Shown: positions 54,632 to 64,000 of the stretch, piece after piece
Layout: each line of letters begins with the position of its first letter
Numbering within the stretch: the stretch's first letter is position 1
NCBI RefSeq assembly: GCF_003399445.1
Contig: NZ_QUQO01000001.1
Coordinates: 2,601,001 to 2,665,000 of the forward strand
DNA from: Parvularcula marina
GTDB lineage: Bacteria; Pseudomonadota; Alphaproteobacteria; Caulobacterales; Parvularculaceae
Length of the DNA: 64,000 bases
Direction: 5' to 3'
Translations under genes and position numbers: made by a program
Notes under the pieces: model-generated
Databases searched by the model: none
Told to the model about the DNA's origin: nothing
The model's input: the letters and a program-made list of their open reading frames with translations, nothing else

Positions 54632-54710
54632 TCCGACATGACCGGGTCGATGCCGCAGCCTGCGGCACGCCTTCGGGCAATGTAGAGTGACTGATGCCCC
54701 TGGGGTTTTG

Positions 54711-55457
54711 ATGCTATCCTTATTCAAGAAAATCGGCCGTTTCCTGAACAATATGGATGCCAAGGCGATCACGTCGCTGGCCGTGACCGTGGCCTTGCTT
54801 GGGTTCGTCGTGATCATGCTGGTCTATGGGACGGACTGGCTCGGTATCAATCAGTCGGCCGTCAACAACATCATGAATAATGTGGCGAACAGCCCGTTTG
54901 CGCTGTTCGGAGTGATCGCGGTTTTCTGTGCGCTGGCGCTGACCGGTTTCCCGCAGACACTCCTGTTTGCCGGGACAGTGGCTGTCTTTGGCGCGACCAC
55001 CGGCGCGTGGTTTTCCTGGATTGCGACTCTCTGCTCGGCGACCCTGACCTTTTATCTGGGCCATCTTTTCGGCGCGCGGTTTGTCCGCAAGCTGAGCGCC
55101 GGCAAGGCAAAATCCATGATCGAAGTCGCCCAGAACCATGGGATACTGGCAGCGATGATCATCCGCTGGATTCCGTCAGCGCCCTTCATCGTCATCAATT
55201 CGATCTTTGGTGTCGCCTCCGTGCCGTGGTGGAAATTCATTGCGGGCACGGCGGTCGGGATCATTCCGAAGATCCTTGTCGTTTCTTTCTTCACCGATCA
55301 GGTCGATGAGTTCCTCGGCTTCTTTCAAAGCCGGGATCCGAAGGATCTTGGGGTCATCGCGCTCGTGGTCGTGCTCTGGCTTGTCTTCCTGCTCTTTGTA
55401 CGCTGGCTCTACATGCGGCTGCGGCGAACGACTTTATCGGGCCTCGATGGCGAATAA
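54711..55457 (+). CDS. TVP38/TMEM64 (DedA-like) membrane protein
   Basis: About 248 residues from the ATG at 54711; a GTG at 54687 is possible and I cannot decide. Five or six membrane segments. The SNARE-associated/DedA core includes LTGFPQTLLFAGTVAVFGAT, TLTFYLGHLFGARFVRKLSA and IIRWIPSAPFIVINSIFGVA, typical of the family that moves or flips lipids. It lies between the AsmA-like gene and mreB, all on the same strand. Confidence 0.85.
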   Translation: MLSLFKKIGRFLNNMDAKAITSLAVTVALLGFVVIMLVYGTDWLGINQSAVNNIMNNVANSPFALFGVIAVFCALALTGFPQTLLFAGTVAVFGATTGAWFSWIATLCSATLTFYLGHLFGARFVRKLSAGKAKSMIEVAQNHGILAAMIIRWIPSAPFIVINSIFGVASVPWWKFIAGTAVGIIPKILVVSFFTDQVDEFLGFFQSRDPKDLGVIALVVVLWLVFLLFVRWLYMRLRRTTLSGLDGE

Positions 55458-55574
55458 ATAAGCTCCCCGCCTTATTTTGCCGTGCTATTTACGGTTAATA
55501 AGTCTGTCTGTGCGTATTCTGCCTGCTGCTAGGGGTGCTAACCGCCGCCTGACTGCCGGGCGGCACCACACTGA

Positions 55575-56627
<1,053 letters not shown>

Positions 56628-56647
56628 CCGGACATTATCTTGAATAC

Positions 56648-56684
56648 TTGCCGGAAACACGCCTAACAGAAGGCATTCCGGCAA
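56648..56684 (+). repeat. strong inverted repeat between mreB and mreC
   Basis: TTGCCGGAA (56648-56656) and TTCCGGCAA (56676-56684) are perfect inverted copies 19 bases apart, with GCC/GGC pairing inside and TGAA/TTCA outside. No T tract follows, so it is more likely a processing or stability hairpin that sets MreB above MreC and MreD than a full terminator. Confidence 0.7.
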
Positions 56685-56731
56685 TTCACAGGGGATCTGG
56701 GCAGGGCTCCTTGCCGTAGTATGAGCAGTCG

Positions 56732-57646
56732 ATGGCAATTTTTGACGAACTCAAAGGGTCGCTGACGCCGAAACGCCATCCCCGCCGGACGGGGATCGTC
56801 TTTTTCCTGTCGCTCTCACTCTCGATGACTGGGCTCAGTTTCTACGGCGCGCAGGCAAGCGTTTTCGAAAAGGCGCGTGAGACGGTGCTCGATGTCTTCG
56901 AGCCTGTTCTGACGGCCTTTGGCGCGCCCGCACGCTGGATCGGTAACCGGGTCGGCAATGTCGAGGATTATTTCCGTATCTATGCGGAGAATAAGCGCCT
57001 TCGCGAAGAGAATGCCGAGCTGCGCGTCTGGATGCAGGACGCGCTGAGCCTGCGCCGCCAGATCTATTATTACGAGCAGTTGCTCGAGACCAAACAGCCC
57101 GAACCGGCAACCTTCATTGATGCGAGCGTCATCGGCGAGAATAACGGCCCCTATGACCATGCGCTGATCCTCAGCGCGGGCCGCACCGATGGCGTGAAGC
57201 CCGGGCAGGCGGTCGTCGACGATGGCGGGCTTCTCGGCCATGTCATCACATCGGGGAGTTCCGCCGCACGCATTCTTCTGGTCACGGATTATGAGAGCCA
57301 GGTTCCGGTCTTTATCGAGGATCTTGAGGTCGAAGCGCTGCTAGCAGGTAGGTCGAGCGGTATGCCGGTGCTGGAGATTTTCTCTGAACGCCGGGCCGTG
57401 CCGATCAAGCCGGGCGGGCGGATCGTGACGTCAGGCGCGGACGGTCTGTTGCCGCGCGGCCTGCCGGTCGGGGAGGTGGCGCGCGTCGTAGACGGGGTCG
57501 TCTATGTCGATCTCTTTGCCAACACCCGCACGCCTGATCTCGTCCGAATCGTCGATTACGCATTCCCCTCAGATGTTGAGGATCCCGCTCCAGAACAGAG
57601 TTCCTCCTTGGGTGGGGCAGAGGGGCCGGCGAGTGCCGATGGTTGA
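56732..57646 (+). CDS. mreC: rod shape-determining protein MreC
   Basis: 304 residues. Short cytoplasmic part, one membrane segment (TGIVFFLSLSLSMTGLSFYG), a coiled coil around 70-115 (YAENKRLREENAELRVWMQD) and the double beta-barrel MreC domain with NGPYDHALILSAGRTDGVKP and GGRIVTSGADGLLPRGLPVG. It links MreB to PBP2. Overlaps mreD by 8 bases. Confidence 0.96.
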   Translation: MAIFDELKGSLTPKRHPRRTGIVFFLSLSLSMTGLSFYGAQASVFEKARETVLDVFEPVLTAFGAPARWIGNRVGNVEDYFRIYAENKRLREENAELRVWMQDALSLRRQIYYYEQLLETKQPEPATFIDASVIGENNGPYDHALILSAGRTDGVKPGQAVVDDGGLLGHVITSGSSAARILLVTDYESQVPVFIEDLEVEALLAGRSSGMPVLEIFSERRAVPIKPGGRIVTSGADGLLPRGLPVGEVARVVDGVVYVDLFANTRTPDLVRIVDYAFPSDVEDPAPEQSSSLGGAEGPASADG

Positions 57647-58160
57647 TCAGTACGCGGTCAGGCGCGCCATCCGTGCGGCAGGCCCGTCGATCGCGCTTTT
57701 TCTTGCCGTCATCCTGCTCGTAACCCCGTTACGGCTCTTTCAGGGTTATGTGCCGACGCCCTGGCTGCCGATGATCATCATCTTTCTCTATGCAGTTTAT
57801 GAGCCTGAAGCCTTGCCGCCAGTCGTTGTCTTTGCGGCAGGGGTGATGCATGATCTGCTTTACGGCGCGGGGATCGGGGTCTGGGCGAGCGTCTATCTGG
57901 GCCTGCAATATATGGTCTATTCGCAGCACGAATATCTCGATGGCCGTTTGCCGCGGGTCGTCTGGGCTGCTTTCGCAGTGGCCGCGACGGTCGCGGCACT
58001 CGCGCTTTATCTGCTGCGGTCGTTTCTGGCGGGTGGTTTTCTGCCCATGGCACCGCTCTTCTACCAATTATTCATCACCGTAGCCGTTTACCGGCTCGCA
58101 ACCATGCTGTTTTTCTATTTGAGGGCCCGGGCCAAACGGGCTGAGGAAGAAGCCGTATGA
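57639..58160 (+). CDS. mreD: rod shape-determining protein MreD
   Basis: 173 residues from the ATG at 57639 (MVDQYAVRRAIRAAGPSIAL), within the end of mreC. Five or six membrane segments and the family-typical PEALPPVVVFAAGVMHDLLY. Length and position between mreC and mrdA identify it. Overlaps mrdA by 4 bases. Confidence 0.94.
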   Translation: MVDQYAVRRAIRAAGPSIALFLAVILLVTPLRLFQGYVPTPWLPMIIIFLYAVYEPEALPPVVVFAAGVMHDLLYGAGIGVWASVYLGLQYMVYSQHEYLDGRLPRVVWAAFAVAATVAALALYLLRSFLAGGFLPMAPLFYQLFITVAVYRLATMLFFYLRARAKRAEEEAV

Positions 58161-60133
58161 AAGTCGAGCCGTTTGATACCCAGCGCCAGACCGCGTTTTC
58201 GCGGCGCTCCGCGCTGTTGTCCGGCGGGATGCTCGTGCTTTTTGGCGGGGTCGTCTATCGACTCTTCGACCTTCAGGTCCGCCGCTATGACGAATTCGCC
58301 GCCAAGGCAGATGATAACCGCTTCAAGCAGCGTGTGGTCGTCCCCCGTCGCGGCGACATGCTCGACCGCTATGGCAATGTGATTGCGACCAGTCGGCAGA
58401 ACTTCCGTATTCTGCTGATCCCCGAAGATACCGACAATATCCCAGAATCGATTGCGCGGCTTGAAGAGATTGTACCCCTTAGTGCCCGGCAGGAAGAACG
58501 CCTCCTGCGCGATATCACGGCCAAGAAGAACCAGTCCTTCGTGCCGGTTGAGGTGATGGATAATCTCAGCTGGGATGAATTCTCCGCTGTCAATTTCCGC
58601 CTGCCGCGTCTGCCCGGCATTTCAACCGAGGTCGGTGAGACCCGGTTTTATCCGGATGGTGAGCACATCTCTGCTATTGTCGGGCATGTCGGGGCGGCGG
58701 ACAGCCGCGATCTGGCGAATGCGGAAGATCAGGCTAAACGACTTCTTTATCTCCAGCCCGGCTTCAAGCTCGGCAAGCTGGGGCTCGAGAAGAAATATGA
58801 TACAGAATTGCGCGGGCAGGCGGGCACACAGACCGTTGAGATCACGGCGGCTGGCCGCGTCATCGATGAGAATGACCACAGAGGCAATGAAGCTCTGCCG
58901 GGCACCACGCTTTCGCTGACCATCGACACGGACATCCAGGCGAAAGCCTATGAAGTGCTGTCTACGGATTATGGCGAATATCCTGAAGGGACCGAAGGGC
59001 CGGGGGCGATCAGCGGCGCGGCGGTCGTCATGGATGTCGTTAATGGCGATGTCATCGCGCTTGTTTCGACGCCCGGCTTTAACCCGAATGACTTTGCCAA
59101 GACGGTTGGATCTTCGAAGCTACGCGAGCTTGAAACCTCTCCGCTTCACCCGATGCTCTGTAAGCCGATTGCCGGGGCTTATGCGCCCGGCTCGACCTTC
59201 AAGATGCTGTCGGCGATCACAGCACAAGAGGCAGGTATCTCGCCGTCGACCCGTTTCGGCTGCTCAGGAAAATTCTGGTATGGCGGGCATGAGCATAACT
59301 GCTGGAAGCAGGGCGGACATGGCGCGGTCGACATGGTCAACTCGCTCAAACATTCCTGCGACGTCTATTATTATAACGTGGCAACGCGGGTTGATATCGA
59401 TCACATCGCCGAAGTCGCCAAACGCTTCGGGCTAGGACAGAAATTCGACCTTGGGCTTTCCGGACAGGTTTCAGGCATCGTGCCGAGCCGGGAATGGAAG
59501 CGGAATTTCTACCGGACGAATCCGGACAATCAGACCTGGTTCCCGGGTGAGACCCTCTCGGTCGTGATCGGGCAGGGCGCTGTGACGTCGACACCGTTGC
59601 AGCTGGCCGTCATGTCGGCGCGGATCGCAACCGGCAAGGTCGTCACGCCACGGATTGTCAGAGGCATCGGTGATAGTTTCGTGGAGGATCCTGTCTTTGA
59701 GACGCTCGCGGGGGATCCGGAGCATCTCGACATCGCCCGTCAGGGCATGGATGCTGTGGTCAACCAGTGGGGGACGGCGGCCCGCTCATCTTTGATGCCG
59801 GATTTCCGCATGGCCGGGAAGACAGGCACGAGCCAGGTCCGCTCACTGCAGATCAATCCCGCGACCGGCCGTCCTTTCCAGAACCATGAGCTTCCTTGGC
59901 GCCAGCGCGACAACGCATTGTTCGTGGCCTTCGCGCCTTACGATAATCCGCGTTATGCCTGCGCTGTAGTCGTTGAGCATGGCGGTTCAGGCTCCAAGGC
60001 TGCAGGCCCTCGTGCGCGCGACCTCATGCGGGCGGTCCTTGAGAAGGATCCCTCTAACCCCGCAAAGAACCCGCTCTATTATCCGTCCGGCACCGGAGCG
60101 AACCGCATTGCCGCGCTGGAAGGACAGGGCTGA
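58157..60133 (+). CDS. mrdA: penicillin-binding protein 2 (peptidoglycan transpeptidase)
   Basis: 658 residues. One N-terminal membrane segment (GGMLVLFGGVVYRLFDLQV), a pedestal domain with RGDMLDRYGNVIATSRQNFR, and the transpeptidase domain: nucleophile S346 in PGSTFKMLSAI, SxN-like SCD in KHSCDVYYYN and KTG in RMAGKTGTSQV. The elongation-specific class B PBP. One base is shared with the rodA start (TGATG). Confidence 0.97.
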   Translation: MKVEPFDTQRQTAFSRRSALLSGGMLVLFGGVVYRLFDLQVRRYDEFAAKADDNRFKQRVVVPRRGDMLDRYGNVIATSRQNFRILLIPEDTDNIPESIARLEEIVPLSARQEERLLRDITAKKNQSFVPVEVMDNLSWDEFSAVNFRLPRLPGISTEVGETRFYPDGEHISAIVGHVGAADSRDLANAEDQAKRLLYLQPGFKLGKLGLEKKYDTELRGQAGTQTVEITAAGRVIDENDHRGNEALPGTTLSLTIDTDIQAKAYEVLSTDYGEYPEGTEGPGAISGAAVVMDVVNGDVIALVSTPGFNPNDFAKTVGSSKLRELETSPLHPMLCKPIAGAYAPGSTFKMLSAITAQEAGISPSTRFGCSGKFWYGGHEHNCWKQGGHGAVDMVNSLKHSCDVYYYNVATRVDIDHIAEVAKRFGLGQKFDLGLSGQVSGIVPSREWKRNFYRTNPDNQTWFPGETLSVVIGQGAVTSTPLQLAVMSARIATGKVVTPRIVRGIGDSFVEDPVFETLAGDPEHLDIARQGMDAVVNQWGTAARSSLMPDFRMAGKTGTSQVRSLQINPATGRPFQNHELPWRQRDNALFVAFAPYDNPRYACAVVVEHGGSGSKAAGPRARDLMRAVLEKDPSNPAKNPLYYPSGTGANRIAALEGQG

Positions 60134-61290
60134 TGGCAAAGGAAGCCTTGCGCGTTCCGACCGCTGAGCTTGACCTTCAGGAACGCATCCTGAGGCTCCA
60201 TTGGCCCTTGCTGCTCGTTCTCTGCGGTATTGCCGGGATCGGAGTCATGACGCTTTACTCGGTGCCGCAGGGGCACTGGTCGCCCTATGCGGCGCAGCAC
60301 CTGATCCGGTTTTTGGTCTGTCTTGTGGGCTTGGCGGTGGTTGCGGTCATCCCGCTCCGCTTCTGGCTGTCAGCGTCCTATCCGATTTATTTCGGTGTGC
60401 TGGTCCTCCTTCTCCTCGTGCCGTTTATCGGGGAGATGAATAATGGCGCACGACGCTGGATCGACCTTGGCGGGTTTCAGCTCCAGCCTTCCGAGATGAT
60501 GAAGGTTGCCGTCGTCATGGCACTGGCACGTTATTATCACGGGCTCGAATTCAAGAAGGTGTCGACTATCCTCGGGATGATCCCGCCGCTCGCCATGGTT
60601 GGGGTGCCGGTCGGGCTTGTCTTCATCCAGCCGGATCTGGGGACATCGCTGCTGATCGGTTTCTCCGGCCTTTTTGTGATCCTGCTGGCGGGGATCAGCT
60701 GGCGGGTCGTTATTGTCGGGATTTTTACCGCGCTTGCCGGGATTGTTGTCGCCATCCAGACTGGGCTCCTGAAGGAATATCAGATCGAGCGGGTGACGGC
60801 CTTCCTCAACCCGGATCATGATCCTCTGGGGGCGAACTTCCACCCTAATCAGTCGAAGATTGCGATTGGCTCAGGCGGAGTCGAAGGGAAGGGGCTTCTT
60901 GAGGGCACCCAGAGCCAGCTCGGCTTCCTGCCCGAGAAGCACACGGACTTTATCTTCACTATCTATGGAGAAGAATTCGGCCTGATCGGCACGACCATTC
61001 TGCTTGGGCTTTATATACTAGCATTCCTTCTGACCGCGCGGATCGCAGGCGCCGCCCGAAGTCACTTCGGCCGGCTGATGAGCCTCGGGATCGGGCTGAC
61101 CTTTGTTTCTTATGTGCTGGTCAATACAGGGATGGTCATGGGACTGGCGCCCGTTGTCGGGGTGCCGCTGCCGCTCGTCTCATATGGGGGGACGGTCATG
61201 CTCGCCATGATGGGCGGCTTTGGCCTTGTCATGTGCACCTGGGTGAACCGTCATCAAGATACACTGCGGACACAAGGATGGCGGCGCTAA
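60133..61290 (+). CDS. rodA: peptidoglycan glycosyltransferase RodA
   Basis: 385 residues with about ten membrane segments, SEDS family. NNGARRWIDLGGFQLQPSEM, VFIQPDLGTSLLIGFSGLFV, the catalytic-region EYQIERVTAFLNPDHDPLGA and LGFLPEKHTDFIFTIYGEEF are conserved. Polymerises glycan strands for rod growth together with PBP2. Last gene of the operon. Confidence 0.97.
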   Translation: MAKEALRVPTAELDLQERILRLHWPLLLVLCGIAGIGVMTLYSVPQGHWSPYAAQHLIRFLVCLVGLAVVAVIPLRFWLSASYPIYFGVLVLLLLVPFIGEMNNGARRWIDLGGFQLQPSEMMKVAVVMALARYYHGLEFKKVSTILGMIPPLAMVGVPVGLVFIQPDLGTSLLIGFSGLFVILLAGISWRVVIVGIFTALAGIVVAIQTGLLKEYQIERVTAFLNPDHDPLGANFHPNQSKIAIGSGGVEGKGLLEGTQSQLGFLPEKHTDFIFTIYGEEFGLIGTTILLGLYILAFLLTARIAGAARSHFGRLMSLGIGLTFVSYVLVNTGMVMGLAPVVGVPLPLVSYGGTVMLAMMGGFGLVMCTWVNRHQDTLRTQGWRR

Positions 61291-61337
61291 GAACCCGCCG
61301 CCTTCATTCATTCAGTCATTTTAAAAATGCGGTGACC

Positions 61338-61703
61338 TCAACCGTAGCGGTTGAGGATCTCTTCGATGGCCGCGCGTGTGTCGGCGATATCGCTGAGGAA
61401 GCGGGCGATGCCGTCGCGGGCACGCTCAAGCTCACCTTCCTTGGCAGCAAGTTCTATCTCTTTAGCACGATCTGCCATCAGCGCGGCGCCGATATTGGCC
61501 GAAGATCCTTTGAGCGTATGGCCAATCCGGATCAGGCCCGGCTTGTCATCAGCAGCAAGGGCCGCGTTCAGCTGTTCGCAGAGCTCGTCGGTCGAGGTCC
61601 AGAAAGCGTCTAGAATCATCTTCACGCCTTCAATGCCCGCCGCTTCGGCTAGGCCGCCGATCTGGCTTTCATCGATAACCGATGCGGTTACAACAGACAT
61701 CAT
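61338..61703 (-). CDS. stand-alone Hpt (histidine phosphotransfer) protein
   Basis: 121 residues from ATG 61703 (ATGATG; 61700 also possible). A single Hpt domain with the phosphorylated H62 in LIRIGHTLKGSSANIG, helices before and after as expected, and no kinase part. It would pass phosphate between a hybrid kinase and a response regulator. No kinase gene is next to it. The frame is open up to 61955 but the upstream part is antisense to the transporter start. Confidence 0.88.
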   Translation of the reverse strand: MMSVVTASVIDESQIGGLAEAAGIEGVKMILDAFWTSTDELCEQLNAALAADDKPGLIRIGHTLKGSSANIGAALMADRAKEIELAAKEGELERARDGIARFLSDIADTRAAIEEILNRYG

Positions 61704-61860
61704 TCTCGCCTCATTCTTCCCCAACCGCGTGGAATATCTCGCAGATCGCCCCACGGATCGATTGAACCCGGGCCAATCATTGCTAAGACGGGTAAAGTAA
61801 CGGCTAACCGCGGCATGAAAATTGATGTTTCGCGGCATAAAAAGGGCTGAGGGGCATAAA

Positions 61861-63357
61861 ATGGCAGTATCGGGCAGCGCGAATCCGCAAGAACACTGGT
61901 CGGGACGCGCAGCGTTCATCCTGGCGGCAGTGGGCTCCGCAGTGGGCTTGGGCAACCTTGTCAGGTTTCCCTATGTCGCTGGTGAGACGGGCGGGGGGGC
62001 ATTTGTGCTCTTCTATCTCGTCTGCATCCTCTTTATCGGCCTGCCGGTGCTGTGCGCCGAGCTGATGATCGGCCGCCGAGGCGGCGGGTCTGCCGTTGCA
62101 GCCATCGCCCGTCTTTCAAAATCAGAAGGCAAGTCAGGTATCTGGACCATCGTCGGATGGCTCGGGATGATCTCGACCTTCCTGATCCTGACCTTCTATT
62201 CGGTGCTGGCCGGTTGGGTGCTGCATTTCGTTCTGCTGTCGATCGGTGATCTGGCGGGCGCGATTGGAGAGAATGGCCTTGGCGCCATCTCCAGCCCGGC
62301 TTTCGAGGCCATGTCGAAAGACGACATCTCCTCCCAGCTTGGTGAGCTTCTCACTCAGCCTGTTCGCATGATTATCATGCACGGCATCTTCATCATCGTG
62401 ACGATTGCGATCGTCATGCGCGGTATCAAGGGCGGGATCGAAGTCGCGGCCAAAGTGCTGATGCCGATCTTCTTCATTCTGCTTCTGGCGCTGACTGTTT
62501 CCTCGCTGATCAATGGCGATGCAGGCGCAGGCTTTGCCTTCCTCTTCCAGCCGGACTTTGAGAAATTCGGCGCGGCATTGTCGGATGGATCGATCCTTCT
62601 TGACGCTATCGGGCAGGCTTTCTTCTCGCTCAGCCTCGGCTCCGCGATGATGATCACTTACGGTCTCTATCTGTCGCGGGAAGATCAAATTCCGGGGGCG
62701 GCACGGGCTGTTGCATTTGCTGACACAAGCGTCGCGCTGATTGCCGGTCTGGCGATTTTCCCGATCGTCTTTGCGGCGGGCCTCAACGAAGCTGCTGGCT
62801 TCTCGCTGCTCTTTAACTCGCTTCCGCTGGCATTCCACCAGCTGCCATTCGGCGGTATTTTCGCCATCGCCTTCTTCATCATGACGCTCTTTGCGGCGCT
62901 CACCTCATCGATCGCGCTTCTCGAAGTGACGGTGGCGATTGCGGATGGTGACGTTGATGTTGATCCAGCCAAGCGGGACCGTCGCCGGGTGCAGGGCGCC
63001 ATCGTCATTGGCCTGATTGCCTTTGGGATTGGTGTCGCGAATGCGCTCAGCCAAGTGTCTGGTGTCGAGACCTTCTTCAACACCTGGCACCCGCTTGATT
63101 TCATCCCGCTCTTTGAGGGGCTGGTGCTGCTCGATCTTATTGATCAGCTGACGGCGAATATCCTGCTGCCGCTTGGCGGCTTCTTGACTGCGATCTTCGC
63201 GGGCTGGGTCGTCTCCGGCTCAGCAGCGCGCGAAGAACTCAACTTCAACAGCGAGCGGACCTTCAAGATCTGGCGGTTCCTTTGCCGCTGGGTCTGCCCG
63301 CTCTTTGTCGGGCTGGTGCTGGTTTACGCTGCGATCATCGCCCCGATGCTTGGCTGA
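61861..63357 (+). CDS. sodium-dependent transporter (NSS/SNF family)
   Basis: 498 residues from the ATG at 61861; an open frame to 61822 is not needed. A LeuT-fold symporter with 11-12 membrane segments. The sodium and substrate site is in FILAAVGSAVGLGNLVRFPY; GGGAFVLFYLVCILFIGLPV and FFSLSLGSAMMITYGLYLSR are typical of bacterial amino-acid or amine transporters. The substrate is not identified. Divergent from the Hpt gene across 157 bases. Confidence 0.93.
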   Translation: MAVSGSANPQEHWSGRAAFILAAVGSAVGLGNLVRFPYVAGETGGGAFVLFYLVCILFIGLPVLCAELMIGRRGGGSAVAAIARLSKSEGKSGIWTIVGWLGMISTFLILTFYSVLAGWVLHFVLLSIGDLAGAIGENGLGAISSPAFEAMSKDDISSQLGELLTQPVRMIIMHGIFIIVTIAIVMRGIKGGIEVAAKVLMPIFFILLLALTVSSLINGDAGAGFAFLFQPDFEKFGAALSDGSILLDAIGQAFFSLSLGSAMMITYGLYLSREDQIPGAARAVAFADTSVALIAGLAIFPIVFAAGLNEAAGFSLLFNSLPLAFHQLPFGGIFAIAFFIMTLFAALTSSIALLEVTVAIADGDVDVDPAKRDRRRVQGAIVIGLIAFGIGVANALSQVSGVETFFNTWHPLDFIPLFEGLVLLDLIDQLTANILLPLGGFLTAIFAGWVVSGSAAREELNFNSERTFKIWRFLCRWVCPLFVGLVLVYAAIIAPMLG

Positions 63358-63360
63358 TCC

Positions 63361-64000
63361 TCAGCGAAGATCTGAAAATCTGTCTGTGGCAGCGACGAGC
63401 TCGGCAACGATGCCGGGCTCGCTTGCTGCGTGACCGGCGTCCGTCACGATTCGCAGATCCGATCCCGGCCAGGCTTCATGAAGCTCAAGCGCTGTCTTCA
63501 TCGGGGTGACGACGTCATAGCGGCCCTGCACGATGACGCCGGGGATGTTCTCAAGCGAGGAAGCCTCATCGAGAATCCAGCCATCGCGCTCGAAAAACCC
63601 ACCATGCACAAAATAGTGCGCTTCGATCCGGGCAAAGGCGAGGGCGAAATGCTCACCGGCAAAACTCGACATCCGCTGCAATGAAGGTTGCAGAGAAACG
63701 GTCGACCCTTCCCACACGGACCAGGCTCGGGCGGCCCTGAGCCGCTCTTCCGCATCGTCGCCCGTCAGCCGACGGTAGTAGGCGGCCATCATATCATCGC
63801 GCTCTTCTTCGGGGATGACATTGAGAAAATCCCGCCAGCTATCGGGGTAAATCCAGTTTGCGCCTTCCTGATAGAACCACAGGAGCTCTTCGCGCCGGAG
63901 CGTGAAAATCCCCCGCAGGACGAGCTCGGTCACCCGGTCCCGGTGGGTAAGGGCGTAAGCCAGCGCCAGCGTCGAGCCCCATGAGCCGCCGAAGACCTGC
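63361..64000 (-). CDS. pip: proline iminopeptidase, 5' end outside window
   Basis: 213 residues of the C-terminal part; the gene continues past 64000. Alpha/beta hydrolase S33 family. The nucleophile motif GGSWGSTLALAYALTHRDRV is at the very edge of the window, followed by the family-specific LRGIFTLRREELLWFYQEGA and AARAWSVWEGSTV. The catalytic Asp lies in VQGRYDVVTPMKTA and His in TDAGHAASEPG. Removes N-terminal proline from peptides. Three bases separate its stop from that of the transporter. Confidence 0.93.
   Translation of the reverse strand, partial: QVFGGSWGSTLALAYALTHRDRVTELVLRGIFTLRREELLWFYQEGANWIYPDSWRDFLNVIPEEERDDMMAAYYRRLTGDDAEERLRAARAWSVWEGSTVSLQPSLQRMSSFAGEHFALAFARIEAHYFVHGGFFERDGWILDEASSLENIPGVIVQGRYDVVTPMKTALELHEAWPGSDLRIVTDAGHAASEPGIVAELVAATDRFSDLR

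Overview
The window looks like an ordinary chromosomal stretch of an alphaproteobacterium, moderately GC-rich. The markers are a CpdR-type response regulator with a CtrA-like box in front of it, an sRNA that looks like the alphaproteobacterial suhB/MmgR (alpha-r8) family, a DUF1489 gene, and the order plsX-fabH-ihfA-merR. I saw no integrase, transposase, phage block or CRISPR array. Genus and order cannot be fixed from this sequence alone; a marine lineage near Parvularculales or Hyphomonadales is only a guess.

Layout. 1-9.1 kb is housekeeping: a YHS-domain gene cut by the window edge, tRNA-Pro(GGG), the minus-strand lipid set plsX-fabH with ihfA and a MerR regulator, a GT4 glycosyltransferase, the sRNA at about 5524-5604, N-formylglutamate amidohydrolase, cpdR, a HAD phosphatase and a beta-lactamase-fold lipoprotein. 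tRNA-Val(CAC) follows at 9158.

9.3-27.6 kb is an accessory carbohydrate cluster and the most notable region. It holds three GMC (FAD) dehydrogenase large subunits, each with a Tat-type gluconate-2-dehydrogenase subunit 3 partner. With them are two DUF1080 (3-keto-glycoside hydrolase/lyase) proteins, one of them frameshifted. The rest are two xylose-isomerase-like TIM barrels (one an exported lipoprotein), a Gfo/Idh/MocA oxidoreductase, ThuA and GlcG/HbpS proteins, a GH2 glycosidase, a TolB-propeller lipoprotein and an MFS transporter. Together they fit the alternative route of glycoside breakdown: periplasmic oxidation at C3, cleavage of the 3-keto-glycoside, uptake, then isomerisation or reduction. 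Two copies of a LacI-type operator (close to TGTTAGCGCTAACA) lie in its two divergent promoter regions.

27.8-38.1 kb is a nine-gene branched-chain amino acid operon, ilvD-ilvC-ilvB-ilvM-ilvA-leuA-leuC-leuD-leuB, nearly all with 4-base overlaps or very short gaps. A 34-codon leader peptide rich in Leu/Val/Ile and a terminator precede it: a classical ribosome-mediated attenuator. LeuA lacks the C-terminal leucine-binding domain, so control may rest on the attenuator.

38.1-51 kb is mixed: a Baeyer-Villiger-type monooxygenase, mmsA, a DsrE-like protein, dusA, a TauE exporter, an exported protein with four 16-residue repeats, a membrane-anchored GH24 lysozyme coupled to a DUF1489 gene, a bactofilin/M23 peptidase pair, a DUF455 protein and Bcp. 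51-64 kb is envelope and shape: a large AsmA/YhdP-like protein, a TVP38/TMEM64 protein, mreB-mreC-mreD-mrdA-rodA, a lone Hpt protein, a sodium-dependent transporter, and a proline iminopeptidase cut by the right edge.
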